The notes below the pieces were generated by a model. The model ran no database searches, had not been told where the DNA came from, and saw only the letters and a list, made by a program, of their open reading frames with translations. A stretch of 62,387 nt of DNA from Bifidobacterium samirii (GTDB lineage: Bacteria > Actinomycetota > Actinomycetes > Actinomycetales > Bifidobacteriaceae): assembly GCF_003952945.1 (NCBI RefSeq), contig NZ_QXGK01000016.1, positions 1 through 62,387 on the forward strand, read 5' to 3'. Made by a program: the position numbers and the translations under genes. Shown here piece by piece: positions 53,522 to 62,212 of this stretch. Within the stretch, counting starts at the first letter, position 1. Each line of letters begins with the position of its first letter.

Positions 53522-54628
53522 ATGGACATTGCATATCCGCTGGGCATGCACGACTTCGACCTGCACGACCCGTTCATCCTCGCCGACGCCGACAGCGGCC
53601 GGTACTACCTGTACAACGCGAACTACTACCAGTACCGGTCCGCCGACCACGGCAACGGACGCTCGGTCGTGATGTACGAGAGCCCCGACCTCGTGCACTT
53701 CAGCGAACCGCGCGACGTGTTCGACCTGAACGATCTGCCCGCCGGCGCATGGTACGACGACTCCGACTCCCCGTGGGCGCCCGAAGTCCACGCATGGAAG
53801 GGCCGGTACTGGATGTTCCTGACGCTCCACACCGCCCTCGACCGGCCCGGCCGTCCTCGCTCGGGACCGGACTGGTACGTACGCGACGGGGAGATCCGGC
53901 ACCGTCGCGGCGTGTTCGTCGCCGTCGCCGACTCTCCGGAAGGACCGTTCGTCATCAAGGACCCGTCCCGTCCGACCACGCCGCAGGACGACATGGCGCT
54001 CGACGGCACGCTCGTGACCGACGACGACGGCACCCCGTGGATGGTGTACGCCCACGAATGGGTCGAACTCTACGACGGCACGATGGAGGCGATCCGACTG
54101 AACCCGGACGACCTGTCCGAACCGGTCGGCGATCCCGTCCACCTGTGGTCGGCGAGCGAAGGCGTCTGGCACGCCGAGGACGGGGACGCGCCCGCCGGCG
54201 GATGGCACGGCGACTTCACCGGCCCCGAAGCCGCGACGATGATCCCGGAAGACTCGGGCGGCTACGTGACGGACGGTCCGTACCCGGCGCGCACCCCCGA
54301 CGGCTCCCTGCTGAGCGTATGGACCTCATACAGCAACGGCGAATACATCCTCTCCCAGGCGATCTCGCGCTCCGGCAAGGTGAGCGGACCATGGGAGCAG
54401 CTTCCCCCGATCGACCGCAACGACGCCGGCCACGCCATGCTGTTCAGGACCTTCGAGGGAACGCTCCTGCTGCTGATGCACACGAACATGACCCGCAAGG
54501 ACGACCAGGGCGAACCGCTGCACTCGCACGGCATCGTCTACGAATGCGAGGTGACCGACGGCGGCATCCGGCTCGGACGCCACCGCGACGACATCGACGG
54601 CATCGCCGATCCAAGCGACGACCGATGA
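53522..54628 (+). CDS. GH43-like glycosidase with Asp at the usual catalytic Glu
   Basis: 368 residues, cytoplasmic five-bladed propeller. The base Asp is in DLHDPFIL (about residue 16) and the pKa Asp in MALDGTLV. The third catalytic position, normally EGP, reads VTDGPYPARTPDG, with Asp in place of Glu. The enzyme may use another acid or have changed activity. The flanking SYSNGEYILSQAIS supports the alignment. ATG 53522 has an AAAGG site. Likely arabinofuranosidase- or galactanase-type activity by context. Confidence 0.7.
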   Translation: MDIAYPLGMHDFDLHDPFILADADSGRYYLYNANYYQYRSADHGNGRSVVMYESPDLVHFSEPRDVFDLNDLPAGAWYDDSDSPWAPEVHAWKGRYWMFLTLHTALDRPGRPRSGPDWYVRDGEIRHRRGVFVAVADSPEGPFVIKDPSRPTTPQDDMALDGTLVTDDDGTPWMVYAHEWVELYDGTMEAIRLNPDDLSEPVGDPVHLWSASEGVWHAEDGDAPAGGWHGDFTGPEAATMIPEDSGGYVTDGPYPARTPDGSLLSVWTSYSNGEYILSQAISRSGKVSGPWEQLPPIDRNDAGHAMLFRTFEGTLLLLMHTNMTRKDDQGEPLHSHGIVYECEVTDGGIRLGRHRDDIDGIADPSDDR

Positions 54629-54756
54629 ACGACGCCGTCCCCGGCGTCGTCGCACGGCGGTATCGGGGGGACGACGGGACAACCGTGGGGTCGGAACGAC
54701 CCGGCCCCCATCATCACATGCCATATCATCACATGACATTCGAAAGGGGAATGACC

Positions 54757-55683
54757 ATGGCAACACTCAACGGCGTGCAGCTCTTCCGCGACACCGACGG
54801 CGAAGTCGCCCAGCTGCACGGCATCGGCGTGCAGCGCTTCGGCGACCGCTGGTACGCATACGGCGAGATCAAGCACGACGGCAACCTCTTCCAGGGCGTC
54901 GCCTGCTACTCCACGCAGGACTTCGCGACCTGGCGCAACGAAGGCGTCGCCCTGCCGGCCGGCGAACCCGGAACCATCATCGGACCGGGCCGCATCGTCG
55001 AACGCCCCAAGGTGATGCGCCGCCCGTCGGACGGCAGGTACGTCATGTACCTGCACGTCGACGGGGAGAACGACTACTCGTACGCGCACATCGGCACCGC
55101 GATCGCCGACCGGCCCGAAGGCCCGTACGAGATGCTGTCCACCTTCCAGTTCCGCGGCTACGAATCGCGCGACATCGGCGTCTTCCAGGACGAGGACGGC
55201 ACCGGCTACATCCTCTCGGAGGACCGGCCGCACGGCACGCACATCTACCGCCTGTCGGACGACTATCTGAGCGTCATCGAAGACGTGGCCTGCCTGCGCG
55301 GCACCGACTACTGGGCCGGCTACGAGTCGCCGATCATGGTCAAGCGCGACGGCGTCTACTACTGGTTCGGCTCCCAGCTCACCGGGTGGGACTGCAACGA
55401 CAACATGTTCGCCACCGCGACCGACCTGCACGGCCCCTGGAGCGACTGGAAGCCGTTCACCCCGGCCGGGTCGAAGACGTTCCAGTCGCAGTGCGACATC
55501 ATCGTGCCGCTCGACGGCGCCGCCGCGGGCGGGGACGACTGGCACGCCACCCGGTTCCTGTACATCGGCGACCGGTGGAACCCCGACGACCTGGGCAACT
55601 CCGAACTGGTCACCCTGCCGATCGCGATCGGGGAGCGTCAGGCGACGCTGGAATGGCATGATGAATGGGACAACACCCTGTGA
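54757..55683 (+). CDS. GH43-type enzyme resembling exo-beta-1,3-galactanases
   Basis: 308 residues. Features match the subfamily of exo-beta-1,3-galactanases: start VAQLHGIGVQRFGDRWYAYGE without the usual base Asp, IVERPKVMRRPSDGRYVMYLHVD, SRDIGVFQDEDG with the pKa Asp, and the acid Glu in YESPIMVKRDGVYYWF. These enzymes trim the galactan backbone of type II arabinogalactan from the end. The start at 54757 (6 nt after AAAGGGGA) is preferred over the ATG at 54751. Two copies of ATCATCACATG precede it. Confidence 0.7.
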   Translation: MATLNGVQLFRDTDGEVAQLHGIGVQRFGDRWYAYGEIKHDGNLFQGVACYSTQDFATWRNEGVALPAGEPGTIIGPGRIVERPKVMRRPSDGRYVMYLHVDGENDYSYAHIGTAIADRPEGPYEMLSTFQFRGYESRDIGVFQDEDGTGYILSEDRPHGTHIYRLSDDYLSVIEDVACLRGTDYWAGYESPIMVKRDGVYYWFGSQLTGWDCNDNMFATATDLHGPWSDWKPFTPAGSKTFQSQCDIIVPLDGAAAGGDDWHATRFLYIGDRWNPDDLGNSELVTLPIAIGERQATLEWHDEWDNTL

Positions 55684-55703
55684 CGACGCAAGGAGCGCAA
55701 CCC

Positions 55704-56822
55704 ATGGATGAGACGTACGGATACCTGCTGGTCCACTTCATCGAGGACCCGGAGCATTATGCGGAACGCATCTACCTCGACCTGTCGGAAGGCGACGACC
55801 CGGAACGGTGGCACCCGCTCAACGGCGGCGAACCGATCCTCACGTCGCCGCTGGGCACGCGCGGCGTACGCGACCCGTACCTGGTGCGCGACCCCGAAAC
55901 CGGGCGCGTGTACATCATCGCCACCGACCTGCAGGTCTTCGCCGACGGCGGCGGATCCGACGGCGGCAGCGACTGGTACAAGTTCTCGCACCACGGCAGC
56001 ACGAACCTGATCGTGTGGCATTCCGACGACCTGGTGCACTGGAGCGAGCCGCACACGCTCGACGTGTCCCGCCGGCCCGACGGGACGCACGCGCAGCTCG
56101 GCATGGCGTGGGCGCCCGAGGCGATGTGGGTGCCGGACTACTATCCGGCCGATCCGGCCGATCCGGGTGATCCGGCCGATCCGGATGCGGGCGGCGACGG
56201 CGGCTCGGATGGGACCTCCGGCGGCCGCGGCGCGTTCGTGCTGTACTGGTCGAGCACGATGTTCGCCGACGACGACGCCGACCACGCCGACCCGGACGTG
56301 TACGACCGCGTCATGTGGGGCGCCACCCGCGACTTCACCGACGACACGTTCGAGTTCGGCGGCGTGTTCATCGACCGCGGCCATCCGACCATCGACACGA
56401 CGATGCTGCGCCGCGAACTGCCGGACGGCACGACGCGCATGTACCGCGCGACCAAGGACAACGGCCCGCACGCCAACATCTGGCTCGACGCGACCGACTC
56501 GCCGCGCTGGTGGGAGCCGGACGCGCAGTGGCACGTCATCCAGGAGAACATCGGCGTGGACTGGACTCCCGACCGGCACGCCGGCGGCGTGGAAGGCCCC
56601 GCCCTGTTCGCCTCGCACTCCGACGAGCGCGTGTTCCTGTTCGTCGACGTGATCCCGTCGATCGGCTACCGGCCGATGGTCACCCATGATCCGGATAAGG
56701 GCTTCGACTATCTGCGCTCCGACCGGTTCAGCATGGCCCCGCACACCAAGCACGGCGGCGTGCTCTCGCTCACCCGCGCCGAATACGACCGGCTCCTCGC
56801 CGCCGACGGCTCCATCGGCTGA
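55704..56822 (+). CDS. GH43 glycosidase, probable alpha-L-arabinofuranosidase
   Basis: 372 residues, cytoplasmic. Catalytic residues visible in order: Asp in VRDPYLVRD, Asp in TIDTTMLRR and Glu in GVEGPALFA. WAPEAMW marks the second blade. An Asp/Pro/Gly-rich insertion of about 27 residues near residue 153 is encoded by tandem GATCCGGCC-type repeats and is probably a floppy surface loop. ATG 55704 follows AAGGAG, 20 nt after the preceding gene, so the two are co-translated. Substrate likely arabinan or arabinogalactan side chains. Confidence 0.75.
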   Translation: MDETYGYLLVHFIEDPEHYAERIYLDLSEGDDPERWHPLNGGEPILTSPLGTRGVRDPYLVRDPETGRVYIIATDLQVFADGGGSDGGSDWYKFSHHGSTNLIVWHSDDLVHWSEPHTLDVSRRPDGTHAQLGMAWAPEAMWVPDYYPADPADPGDPADPDAGGDGGSDGTSGGRGAFVLYWSSTMFADDDADHADPDVYDRVMWGATRDFTDDTFEFGGVFIDRGHPTIDTTMLRRELPDGTTRMYRATKDNGPHANIWLDATDSPRWWEPDAQWHVIQENIGVDWTPDRHAGGVEGPALFASHSDERVFLFVDVIPSIGYRPMVTHDPDKGFDYLRSDRFSMAPHTKHGGVLSLTRAEYDRLLAADGSIG

Positions 56823-56859
56823 TCGGCCGGGGCGACGAAGGACGGGCTTGGGGCGGTTT

Positions 56860-56972
56860 GCGTGACTCGGGTCCGAGAACCGGGGACGTTCTCGGACCCA
56901 GGTCACGCTGGGGGGAGGGCGTTGCGTGACCTCAGTCCGAGGAACCGGTAAGTTGTCGGAGTGAGGTCACGC
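56860..56972. repeat. palindrome array B2
   Basis: Two 49-nt units, 56860-56908 and 56924-56972, with a 15-nt spacer. The first has a perfect 11-bp inner stem (GTCCGAGAAC with GTTCTCGGAC extended by GGG/CCC). The outer GCGTGAC/GTCACGC is the same as in B1. It begins 37 nt after the GH43 stop codon and precedes GH127. The interval holds no gene. Confidence 0.88.
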
Positions 56973-57124
56973 GGGGGATTGAGCCGGAGCCATATCGGCG
57001 GCATCGGAGACGGCGGGTATCGGCGGACGGTGGACTATTCCACCGGGGCGACGATTCGTCCACCATCGGCGCGGCGGTGCGGGGCTATCGTGAGTGGCGA
57101 CCATCATCGAGCAAGGGAGCCATC

Positions 57125-59332
57125 ATGACACACCATCAGTCCGCACCCGCCACGGCGACGCCCGCCGCGCCGGCCGTCCACAGCCGCCCGCTGGCCGTAC
57201 GCGACGTGACCGTCACCGACGCGTTCTGGCATGCGGAACAGGAGCTCGTGCGCACCGCCGTGATCCCCTACCAGTGGAACGCGCTCAACGACGCCGTCCC
57301 CGGCGCCGCGCCCAGCTACTGCATGCACAACTTCAAGGCCGCCGCCGCGCTCAACGCGCGCAAGGACAGCGAAGGCAAGGCGTTCGTCCCGCCGTCCTAC
57401 ACGTTCCGCGGCTTCGAGGCCCTGCCCGAGGATCCGGCCAACCCCGATCCGGACACGTTCTACGGCTTCGTCTTCCAGGACACCGACTTCTCCAAGTGGA
57501 TCGAAGCGGTCGGCTACAGCCTCGCCCACCATCCCGACGCCGAACTCGAGGCGACCGCCGACGCGGCGATCGACATCGTGTGCGCCGCCCAGCTCGACAA
57601 CGGCTACCTCGACACGTACTACATCCTCAACGGCATGGACCGCTCCTTCACCAACCTGAAGGACCATCACGAGCTCTACTGCTTCGGCCATCTCACCGAA
57701 GGCGCCATCGCCTACTACGAGGGCACCGGCAAGGACAAGCTGCTCAAGGCCGCCTGCCGCTTCGCCGACTACATCGACACCGTGTTCGGCCGCGAGGAAG
57801 GCAAGCTGCGCGGCTACCCGGGCCACGAGATCGCCGAAATGGCGCTCGTCCGCCTCGCCGAGACGACCGGCGAATCGCGCTACGCCGAGCTCGCCGCGTA
57901 CTTCGTGCGCGAACGCGGCGCCAGCCCGCTCTACTTCATGGACGAGGACCGCCGCCGCGCGCAGCAGGACGGCACGAACTACGAGGCGCGCGAGCAGAAC
58001 TACGCGTACTATCAGGCGCACAAGCCGGTCGTCGAACAGGACGAGGCGGTCGGCCATGCGGTGCGCGCCGCCTACTTCTACTCGGGCGTGGCTGACGTGG
58101 CCCGCCTGACCGGCGACTCCGATCTGCTGGCCGCCGCGCGCCGCCTGTGGCGCAGCATCGTGGACCGCAAGCTGTACGTCACCGGCGGCATCGGCGGCAC
58201 CGTCGACGGCGAATCGTTCTCCTACGACTACGATCTGCCCGCCGACTCGGCGTATTCGGAGACGTGCGCGGCGATCGCGCTCGCGTTCTTCGCCCGCCGC
58301 ATGCTGGAGATCGAACCGAAATCCGAGTATGCGGACGTGATGGAATCCGCCCTGTACAACACGACGCTGGCCGGCATGGCGATGGACGGCAAGAGCTTCT
58401 TCTACGTCAATCCGCTGGAGGTCAACCCGGTCGCCTGCCATCGCGACTCGCGTCTGCGCCACGTCAAGCCGGTGCGTCAGAAGTGGTTCGGCTGCGCCTG
58501 CTGCCCGCCGAACATCGCGCGCATCGTCGAATCGATCCAGCAGTACGCGTACACGCTCGCCGACGACGGCTCGACGCTGTTCACCCACCTGTACATGGGC
58601 GGCGAGGCGCGCGCGACCGTCGGCGGCACGCCGGTCACGCTCGACGTGAGCGCGAACCTGCCGTGGCGCGGCGACGGCGCGGCGACCGTCCGACTGGGCG
58701 GCGATGCCGCGGCCGACGGTGCCGACGGCGCGACGTTCACGCTCGCGTTCCGCCTGCCCGGCTGGGCGGGCGACGAATCCGCCGCGGCCGCGATCCGCGC
58801 CGACGGCGAGGCGGACGGCCGCGTAGGCCGCGTCGTCGCCGACGGCTACGTGCGCTTCACCGGCGTCTGGCACGACGGCGACCGCATCGTGTTCGACTTC
58901 CCGATGCCGGTGCGCATGGTCGCCGCGAACCCGCTGGTGCGCGAGGCCGCCGGCAAGGTCGCGTTCGTGCGCGGTCCGGTCACATTCTGCGCCGAAGGCC
59001 ACGACAACGGCGCGAACCTGCACCTGCTGCACGCCGACGTCGATGCGATCCTCGCCGACCCGCATGCGGTCGCGGTCGAACCGTGCGCGTTCCACGCCGG
59101 CGCGCCCGGCATGGACGACAAGGGACTGGGCGAGGTGGACGACGTGACGCGCGACATGGTCGTGCTGCGCGTGCCCGCCTGGCGTGAGACGGCCGACGGC
59201 GAGCCGGCCGCGCGCCCGCTGTACGCGGCGTACGCGCCCGCCCGCCGCGAACCGGCCACGGCGACGCTCATCCCGTACTTCGCGTGGGCGAACCGCGGCG
59301 AGACCGAGATGACGGTCTGGCTGCGCGCCTAG
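57125..59332 (+). CDS. beta-L-arabinofuranosidase (GH127)
   Basis: 735 residues, (alpha/alpha)6 barrel plus beta-sandwich domains. The zinc/cysteine catalytic site known from B. longum HypBA1 is complete: Glu379 and Cys381 in SETCAAIAL, and Cys459-Cys460 in CACCPPN, of which Cys459 corresponds to the nucleophile. It releases L-arabinose from beta-1,2-linked arabinofuranosides such as those on hydroxyproline-rich plant proteins or on arabinans. ATG 57125 follows AAGGGAG. The stretch of array B2 separates it from the GH43 genes; an AraC gene follows. Confidence 0.92.
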   Translation: MTHHQSAPATATPAAPAVHSRPLAVRDVTVTDAFWHAEQELVRTAVIPYQWNALNDAVPGAAPSYCMHNFKAAAALNARKDSEGKAFVPPSYTFRGFEALPEDPANPDPDTFYGFVFQDTDFSKWIEAVGYSLAHHPDAELEATADAAIDIVCAAQLDNGYLDTYYILNGMDRSFTNLKDHHELYCFGHLTEGAIAYYEGTGKDKLLKAACRFADYIDTVFGREEGKLRGYPGHEIAEMALVRLAETTGESRYAELAAYFVRERGASPLYFMDEDRRRAQQDGTNYEAREQNYAYYQAHKPVVEQDEAVGHAVRAAYFYSGVADVARLTGDSDLLAAARRLWRSIVDRKLYVTGGIGGTVDGESFSYDYDLPADSAYSETCAAIALAFFARRMLEIEPKSEYADVMESALYNTTLAGMAMDGKSFFYVNPLEVNPVACHRDSRLRHVKPVRQKWFGCACCPPNIARIVESIQQYAYTLADDGSTLFTHLYMGGEARATVGGTPVTLDVSANLPWRGDGAATVRLGGDAAADGADGATFTLAFRLPGWAGDESAAAAIRADGEADGRVGRVVADGYVRFTGVWHDGDRIVFDFPMPVRMVAANPLVREAAGKVAFVRGPVTFCAEGHDNGANLHLLHADVDAILADPHAVAVEPCAFHAGAPGMDDKGLGEVDDVTRDMVVLRVPAWRETADGEPAARPLYAAYAPARREPATATLIPYFAWANRGETEMTVWLRA

Positions 59333-59360
59333 GCGGCCGATCCGCATCCGGCGGATTTAT

Positions 59361-59388
59361 TCGACACCGGCCGGCATGCCGTTACGAT
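59361..59388 (+). promoter_or_regulatory. promoter of the AraC-type gene
   Basis: TCGACA (59361-59366) and TACGAT (59383-59388) are 16 bp apart. The -10 box ends 8 nt before the ATG at 59397, so transcription should begin at or next to the start codon. Confidence 0.45.
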
Positions 59389-59396
59389 GGGGGACC

Positions 59397-60320
59397 ATGG
59401 GAGTGACGGTGTGCCGGCTGGACGGGCCGGTGGGATTCGTGTCGATCGGCCGGTTCGTGTCCGGCCCCGGATGGCGGCATGCGCGGCGCGTGATCGACAC
59501 GTACGAGCTGATCGTCGTACGCCGCGGCGTGCTGCCGATCCGCGTGGCCGACCGGCCGATGCGCATCGCCGCCGGCCAGGTCGCGCTGCTGCCGCCCGGC
59601 GTCGAGCACGCCGGGACCGACATCATCACCGACGATCTCGATTTCTATTGGATGCACTGCCGGCTGCCGGCGGCGCGCATCATCGGCGACGATGACGCCG
59701 CGCCGCAGGACGACCATTGCCTGCTGCTGCCCGACCTTCGCGACGCCGCCGACGCCGACCGGCTCATCGTGCTGTGCGGACAGCTCGTCGACGTGTACGC
59801 GCGCTTCGGCCCGCGGCCGAACGCGTACTGCGACTATCTGGCGACGACGCTGCTGCTCGAAGTGAGCGCGCAGGAACGGCTGCGCGGCCGGTTCGCCGAC
59901 CATCGCACGATCACCGGCTACGGGGAGGACGGCCGGCTCATCGCCGCCGCCGACGACGGCATCGACGCGGCGGGGGAGGGGCTGGCTCCGATGCTCGCGA
60001 TCCGCGCGTGGATCACGGCGAACGCGTGCGACGGGATCACGGTCGCGCAGGTGGCACGGCGGTTCCGCTACTCGCCCAGCCATCTGACGGCGATGTACCG
60101 GCGCGTGTTCGGCATCGGCGTCAGCGCGCAGATCGCCGAATGCCGCATCGACCGCGCGCGCGAACTGCTCGGCTCGACCTCGACGCCCGTGGGTGAGATC
60201 GCGCGCGAGGTCGGCTACGACGACCCGAAGTACTTCATGCGCGTGTTCAAACGGCGTACCGGACTCACGCCGGGCCAGTACCGCGACGCGTTCCCCGGGC
60301 GGCTCTACAACACGGTGTGA
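59397..60320 (+). CDS. AraC-family transcriptional regulator
   Basis: 307 residues. N-terminal cupin sensor (residues 15-100, ELIVVRRGVLPIRV and AAGQVALLPPGVEHAG) and C-terminal double helix-turn-helix (ITVAQVARRFRYSPSHLTAMYRRVFG, then IAREVGYDDPKYFMRVFKRRTGLTPGQYR). Such proteins usually activate arabinose or related sugar genes. It lies 64 nt after GH127 on the same strand and may activate that gene and the GH43 genes. Translation starts best at 59397. A possible -10 directly upstream hints at a leaderless message. Confidence 0.88.
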   Translation: MGVTVCRLDGPVGFVSIGRFVSGPGWRHARRVIDTYELIVVRRGVLPIRVADRPMRIAAGQVALLPPGVEHAGTDIITDDLDFYWMHCRLPAARIIGDDDAAPQDDHCLLLPDLRDAADADRLIVLCGQLVDVYARFGPRPNAYCDYLATTLLLEVSAQERLRGRFADHRTITGYGEDGRLIAAADDGIDAAGEGLAPMLAIRAWITANACDGITVAQVARRFRYSPSHLTAMYRRVFGIGVSAQIAECRIDRARELLGSTSTPVGEIAREVGYDDPKYFMRVFKRRTGLTPGQYRDAFPGRLYNTV

Positions 60321-60369
60321 TCGGGGATGTCTGTGGTCGGGACTGCTTGACGGTCGCCCCGCTGCGGTG

Positions 60370-60470
60370 TGACACGCCCGGGCTGGTCATACAAAACGGG
60401 GGATAGGTGTCGGGAACCGGGTGTTTTGGGGGCGTAAGTGTTGTTCTGTATGACCATTCCGGGTGTGTCG
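60370..60470. repeat. 100-nt palindrome family C, copy C2
   Basis: Arms of about 28 nt (GACACGCCCGGGCTGGTCAT on the left; ATGACCATTCCGGGTGTGTC on the right) flank a G-rich loop with GGGGG, GGG, GGG and GGGGG runs. The loop and arms match C3 closely. It starts 49 nt after the AraC stop codon. Confidence 0.88.
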
Positions 60471-60563
60471 CCCGCCCGCTTCCTCCTATTCATGTCTGTT
60501 TGCGGCAGGTTCGACCTCCGATGATCCAACCATGCGGCCATTCGAGGCGACAGGAGCCTTCTG

Positions 60564-60644
60564 AAAAGTCACTCATAAAATATTCTGCACTGATAAAAAC
60601 TCGCTCATAAAAATGTATTTTCTTCGTAAAAGTCGCTCATGAAT
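60564..60644. promoter_or_regulatory. three phased repeats before the second DUF4143 ATPase
   Basis: AAAAGTCACTCATAAAA, AAAACTCGCTCATAAAA and AAAAGTCGCTCATGAAT have their CTCAT cores at 60572, 60604 and 60636, exactly 32 bp or about three helical turns apart. The region is AT-rich against a GC-rich background and lies 50-130 bp before the start codon. It resembles the array before the other DUF4143 ATPase in design but not in sequence. Confidence 0.65.
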
Positions 60645-60695
60645 ACGACAAAGCGGATATGATGAGGTCGAAGGGGACGATACGGAAGGAGCGGC

Positions 60696-62069
60696 ATGAC
60701 CTATCTCAGACGTAAAGCCGACGCCTACCTTGAGACCTGGAAGGCGGACCCGAATCGGAAGCCGCTCATCATCAAGGGGCCGAGGCAGGTGGGTAAGACC
60801 GAGACGATCCGTCGTTTCGCGGCACGGCATTACGACAGCATCATCGAGATCAACTTCGTCGAGGAGCCGAAGTATCGGATGATCACCGCCGACGGCTACG
60901 GCGCTGACGCAATCATACGTAACGTCTCGCTGATCGACCCGTCCAAACGATTCCCCTCCGGAAGGACGCTGCTGTTCTTCGACGAGATTCAGGACTTCCC
61001 GGACATCGCCACGGCGCTCAAATTCTTCAAGATCGACGGCAGATTCGACGTGATCTGCAGCGGGTCGATGCTGGGCATCGGATACAGCCGCATCGAAAGC
61101 AACAGCGTCGGCTACAAATCCGACTACGACATGCGCTCGCTGGACTTCGAGGAATTCCTCTGGGCCCATGGATACGGCGATGATGTGACGGACGACATGC
61201 TCGGCCATCTCGTCGCCGCCCGTCCGTTTTCGGCTGCCCAGATGCACGTCTTCTCATCCCTGTTCCTCGACTACTGCGCTTTGGGAGGCATGCCGGAGGT
61301 CGTGTCCTCGTACATCGCCAACGGCACGTTCGAAGGGACGCTGGCGATGCAGCGCCAGCTTGTTCTGGACTATCAGGAGGATATCCGCAAGTACGCCCAG
61401 GGATTGGATCAGGCGCGCATGCTCAACGTGTTCAACCACATCACCGTGCAGCTTGCCAGGGAGAACAAGAAGTTCCAGATCAGCAAGGTGGCGCGCAACG
61501 CACGGTTCAAGGACTACCGGGGATGTGTCGAATGGCTCGAGCAATCGGGGATGGTCAACCTCTGCTACTGTCTGGCGTATCCCGAACTGCCGTTGAAGGG
61601 CAACTACGACGAGAACAAGTTCAAACTCTACTTCGGCGACACTGGTCTGTTCGTCGCCATGCTTGACGACGAGGCCAGCGAGGACTTCCGCGCCAACCGC
61701 AATCTGGGCGTATACAAAGGCGCACTGTATGAGAGCATCGTGGGCGAAGCGCTGAAGAAGCAGGGGTATGACCTCTACTATTACAAGCGGGAGAACTCGA
61801 CGCTGGAGCAGGACTTCTTCATCCGCACCAGGGATTTCCTCGTGCCCGTCGAGGTGAAGGCGAAGAGCGGCACCGCCAAATCCCTGCGCACGCTCGTGGC
61901 TTCGGACTCCTATCCCGATATCCGCTTCGGCATCAAATTCAGTGCCGGAAACATCGGCAGCAGCGAACATCTGTTCACCGCGCCCTATTTCACGGCGTTT
62001 CTGCTCAAGCGGCTGGTGCGTGCGTTCGATGCCGGCGAAGCCCCGCTGCTTGATAACCCTGACCGATGA
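60696..62069 (+). CDS. AAA-type ATPase with DUF4143 domain (second copy)
   Basis: 457 residues. Walker A GPRQVGKT (Lys34), Walker B LLFFDEIQD, then CSGSMLGIGY. The C-terminal domain keeps a nuclease-like pattern, EQDFFIRTRDFLVPVEVKAKSG (acidic residue followed by ExK), unlike the first copy. Not closely related to that copy. Codon use is less GC-biased at third positions than in neighbouring genes, hinting at transfer. ATG 60696 follows GGAAGGAG. Function unknown; defence or stress roles are only guesses. Confidence 0.82.
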   Translation: MTYLRRKADAYLETWKADPNRKPLIIKGPRQVGKTETIRRFAARHYDSIIEINFVEEPKYRMITADGYGADAIIRNVSLIDPSKRFPSGRTLLFFDEIQDFPDIATALKFFKIDGRFDVICSGSMLGIGYSRIESNSVGYKSDYDMRSLDFEEFLWAHGYGDDVTDDMLGHLVAARPFSAAQMHVFSSLFLDYCALGGMPEVVSSYIANGTFEGTLAMQRQLVLDYQEDIRKYAQGLDQARMLNVFNHITVQLARENKKFQISKVARNARFKDYRGCVEWLEQSGMVNLCYCLAYPELPLKGNYDENKFKLYFGDTGLFVAMLDDEASEDFRANRNLGVYKGALYESIVGEALKKQGYDLYYYKRENSTLEQDFFIRTRDFLVPVEVKAKSGTAKSLRTLVASDSYPDIRFGIKFSAGNIGSSEHLFTAPYFTAFLLKRLVRAFDAGEAPLLDNPDR

Positions 62070-62112
62070 TGCCCGTGGGGGATTTCGCGCGAAGTCGGCA
62101 GTCGTGCTGGCG

Positions 62113-62212
62113 CGACACACCCGGACTGGTTATACAGAACGGGGGATAGGTGTCGGGAACCGGGTGTTTTGGGGTGTATGTGGTGTTCTGCGTGACCATT
62201 CCGGGCGTGTCG
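62113..62212. repeat. 100-nt palindrome family C, copy C3
   Basis: Left arm CGACACACCCGGACTGGTTA, right arm TGACCATTCCGGGCGTGTCG, inner GTTCTG/CAGAAC pairing and the same G-rich loop as C2. It starts 43 nt after the ATPase stop codon. The remaining 175 bp of the window show no gene I can support. Confidence 0.88.

Noticed and set aside
60370-62212. Composite insertion element bounded by repeats C2 and C3 around the DUF4143 ATPase gene
   Set aside because: The repeats flank the gene, but I see no transposase and no target-site duplication. C1 occurs without such a gene, and the repeats lie 3' of genes in each case. A transfer event cannot be excluded.
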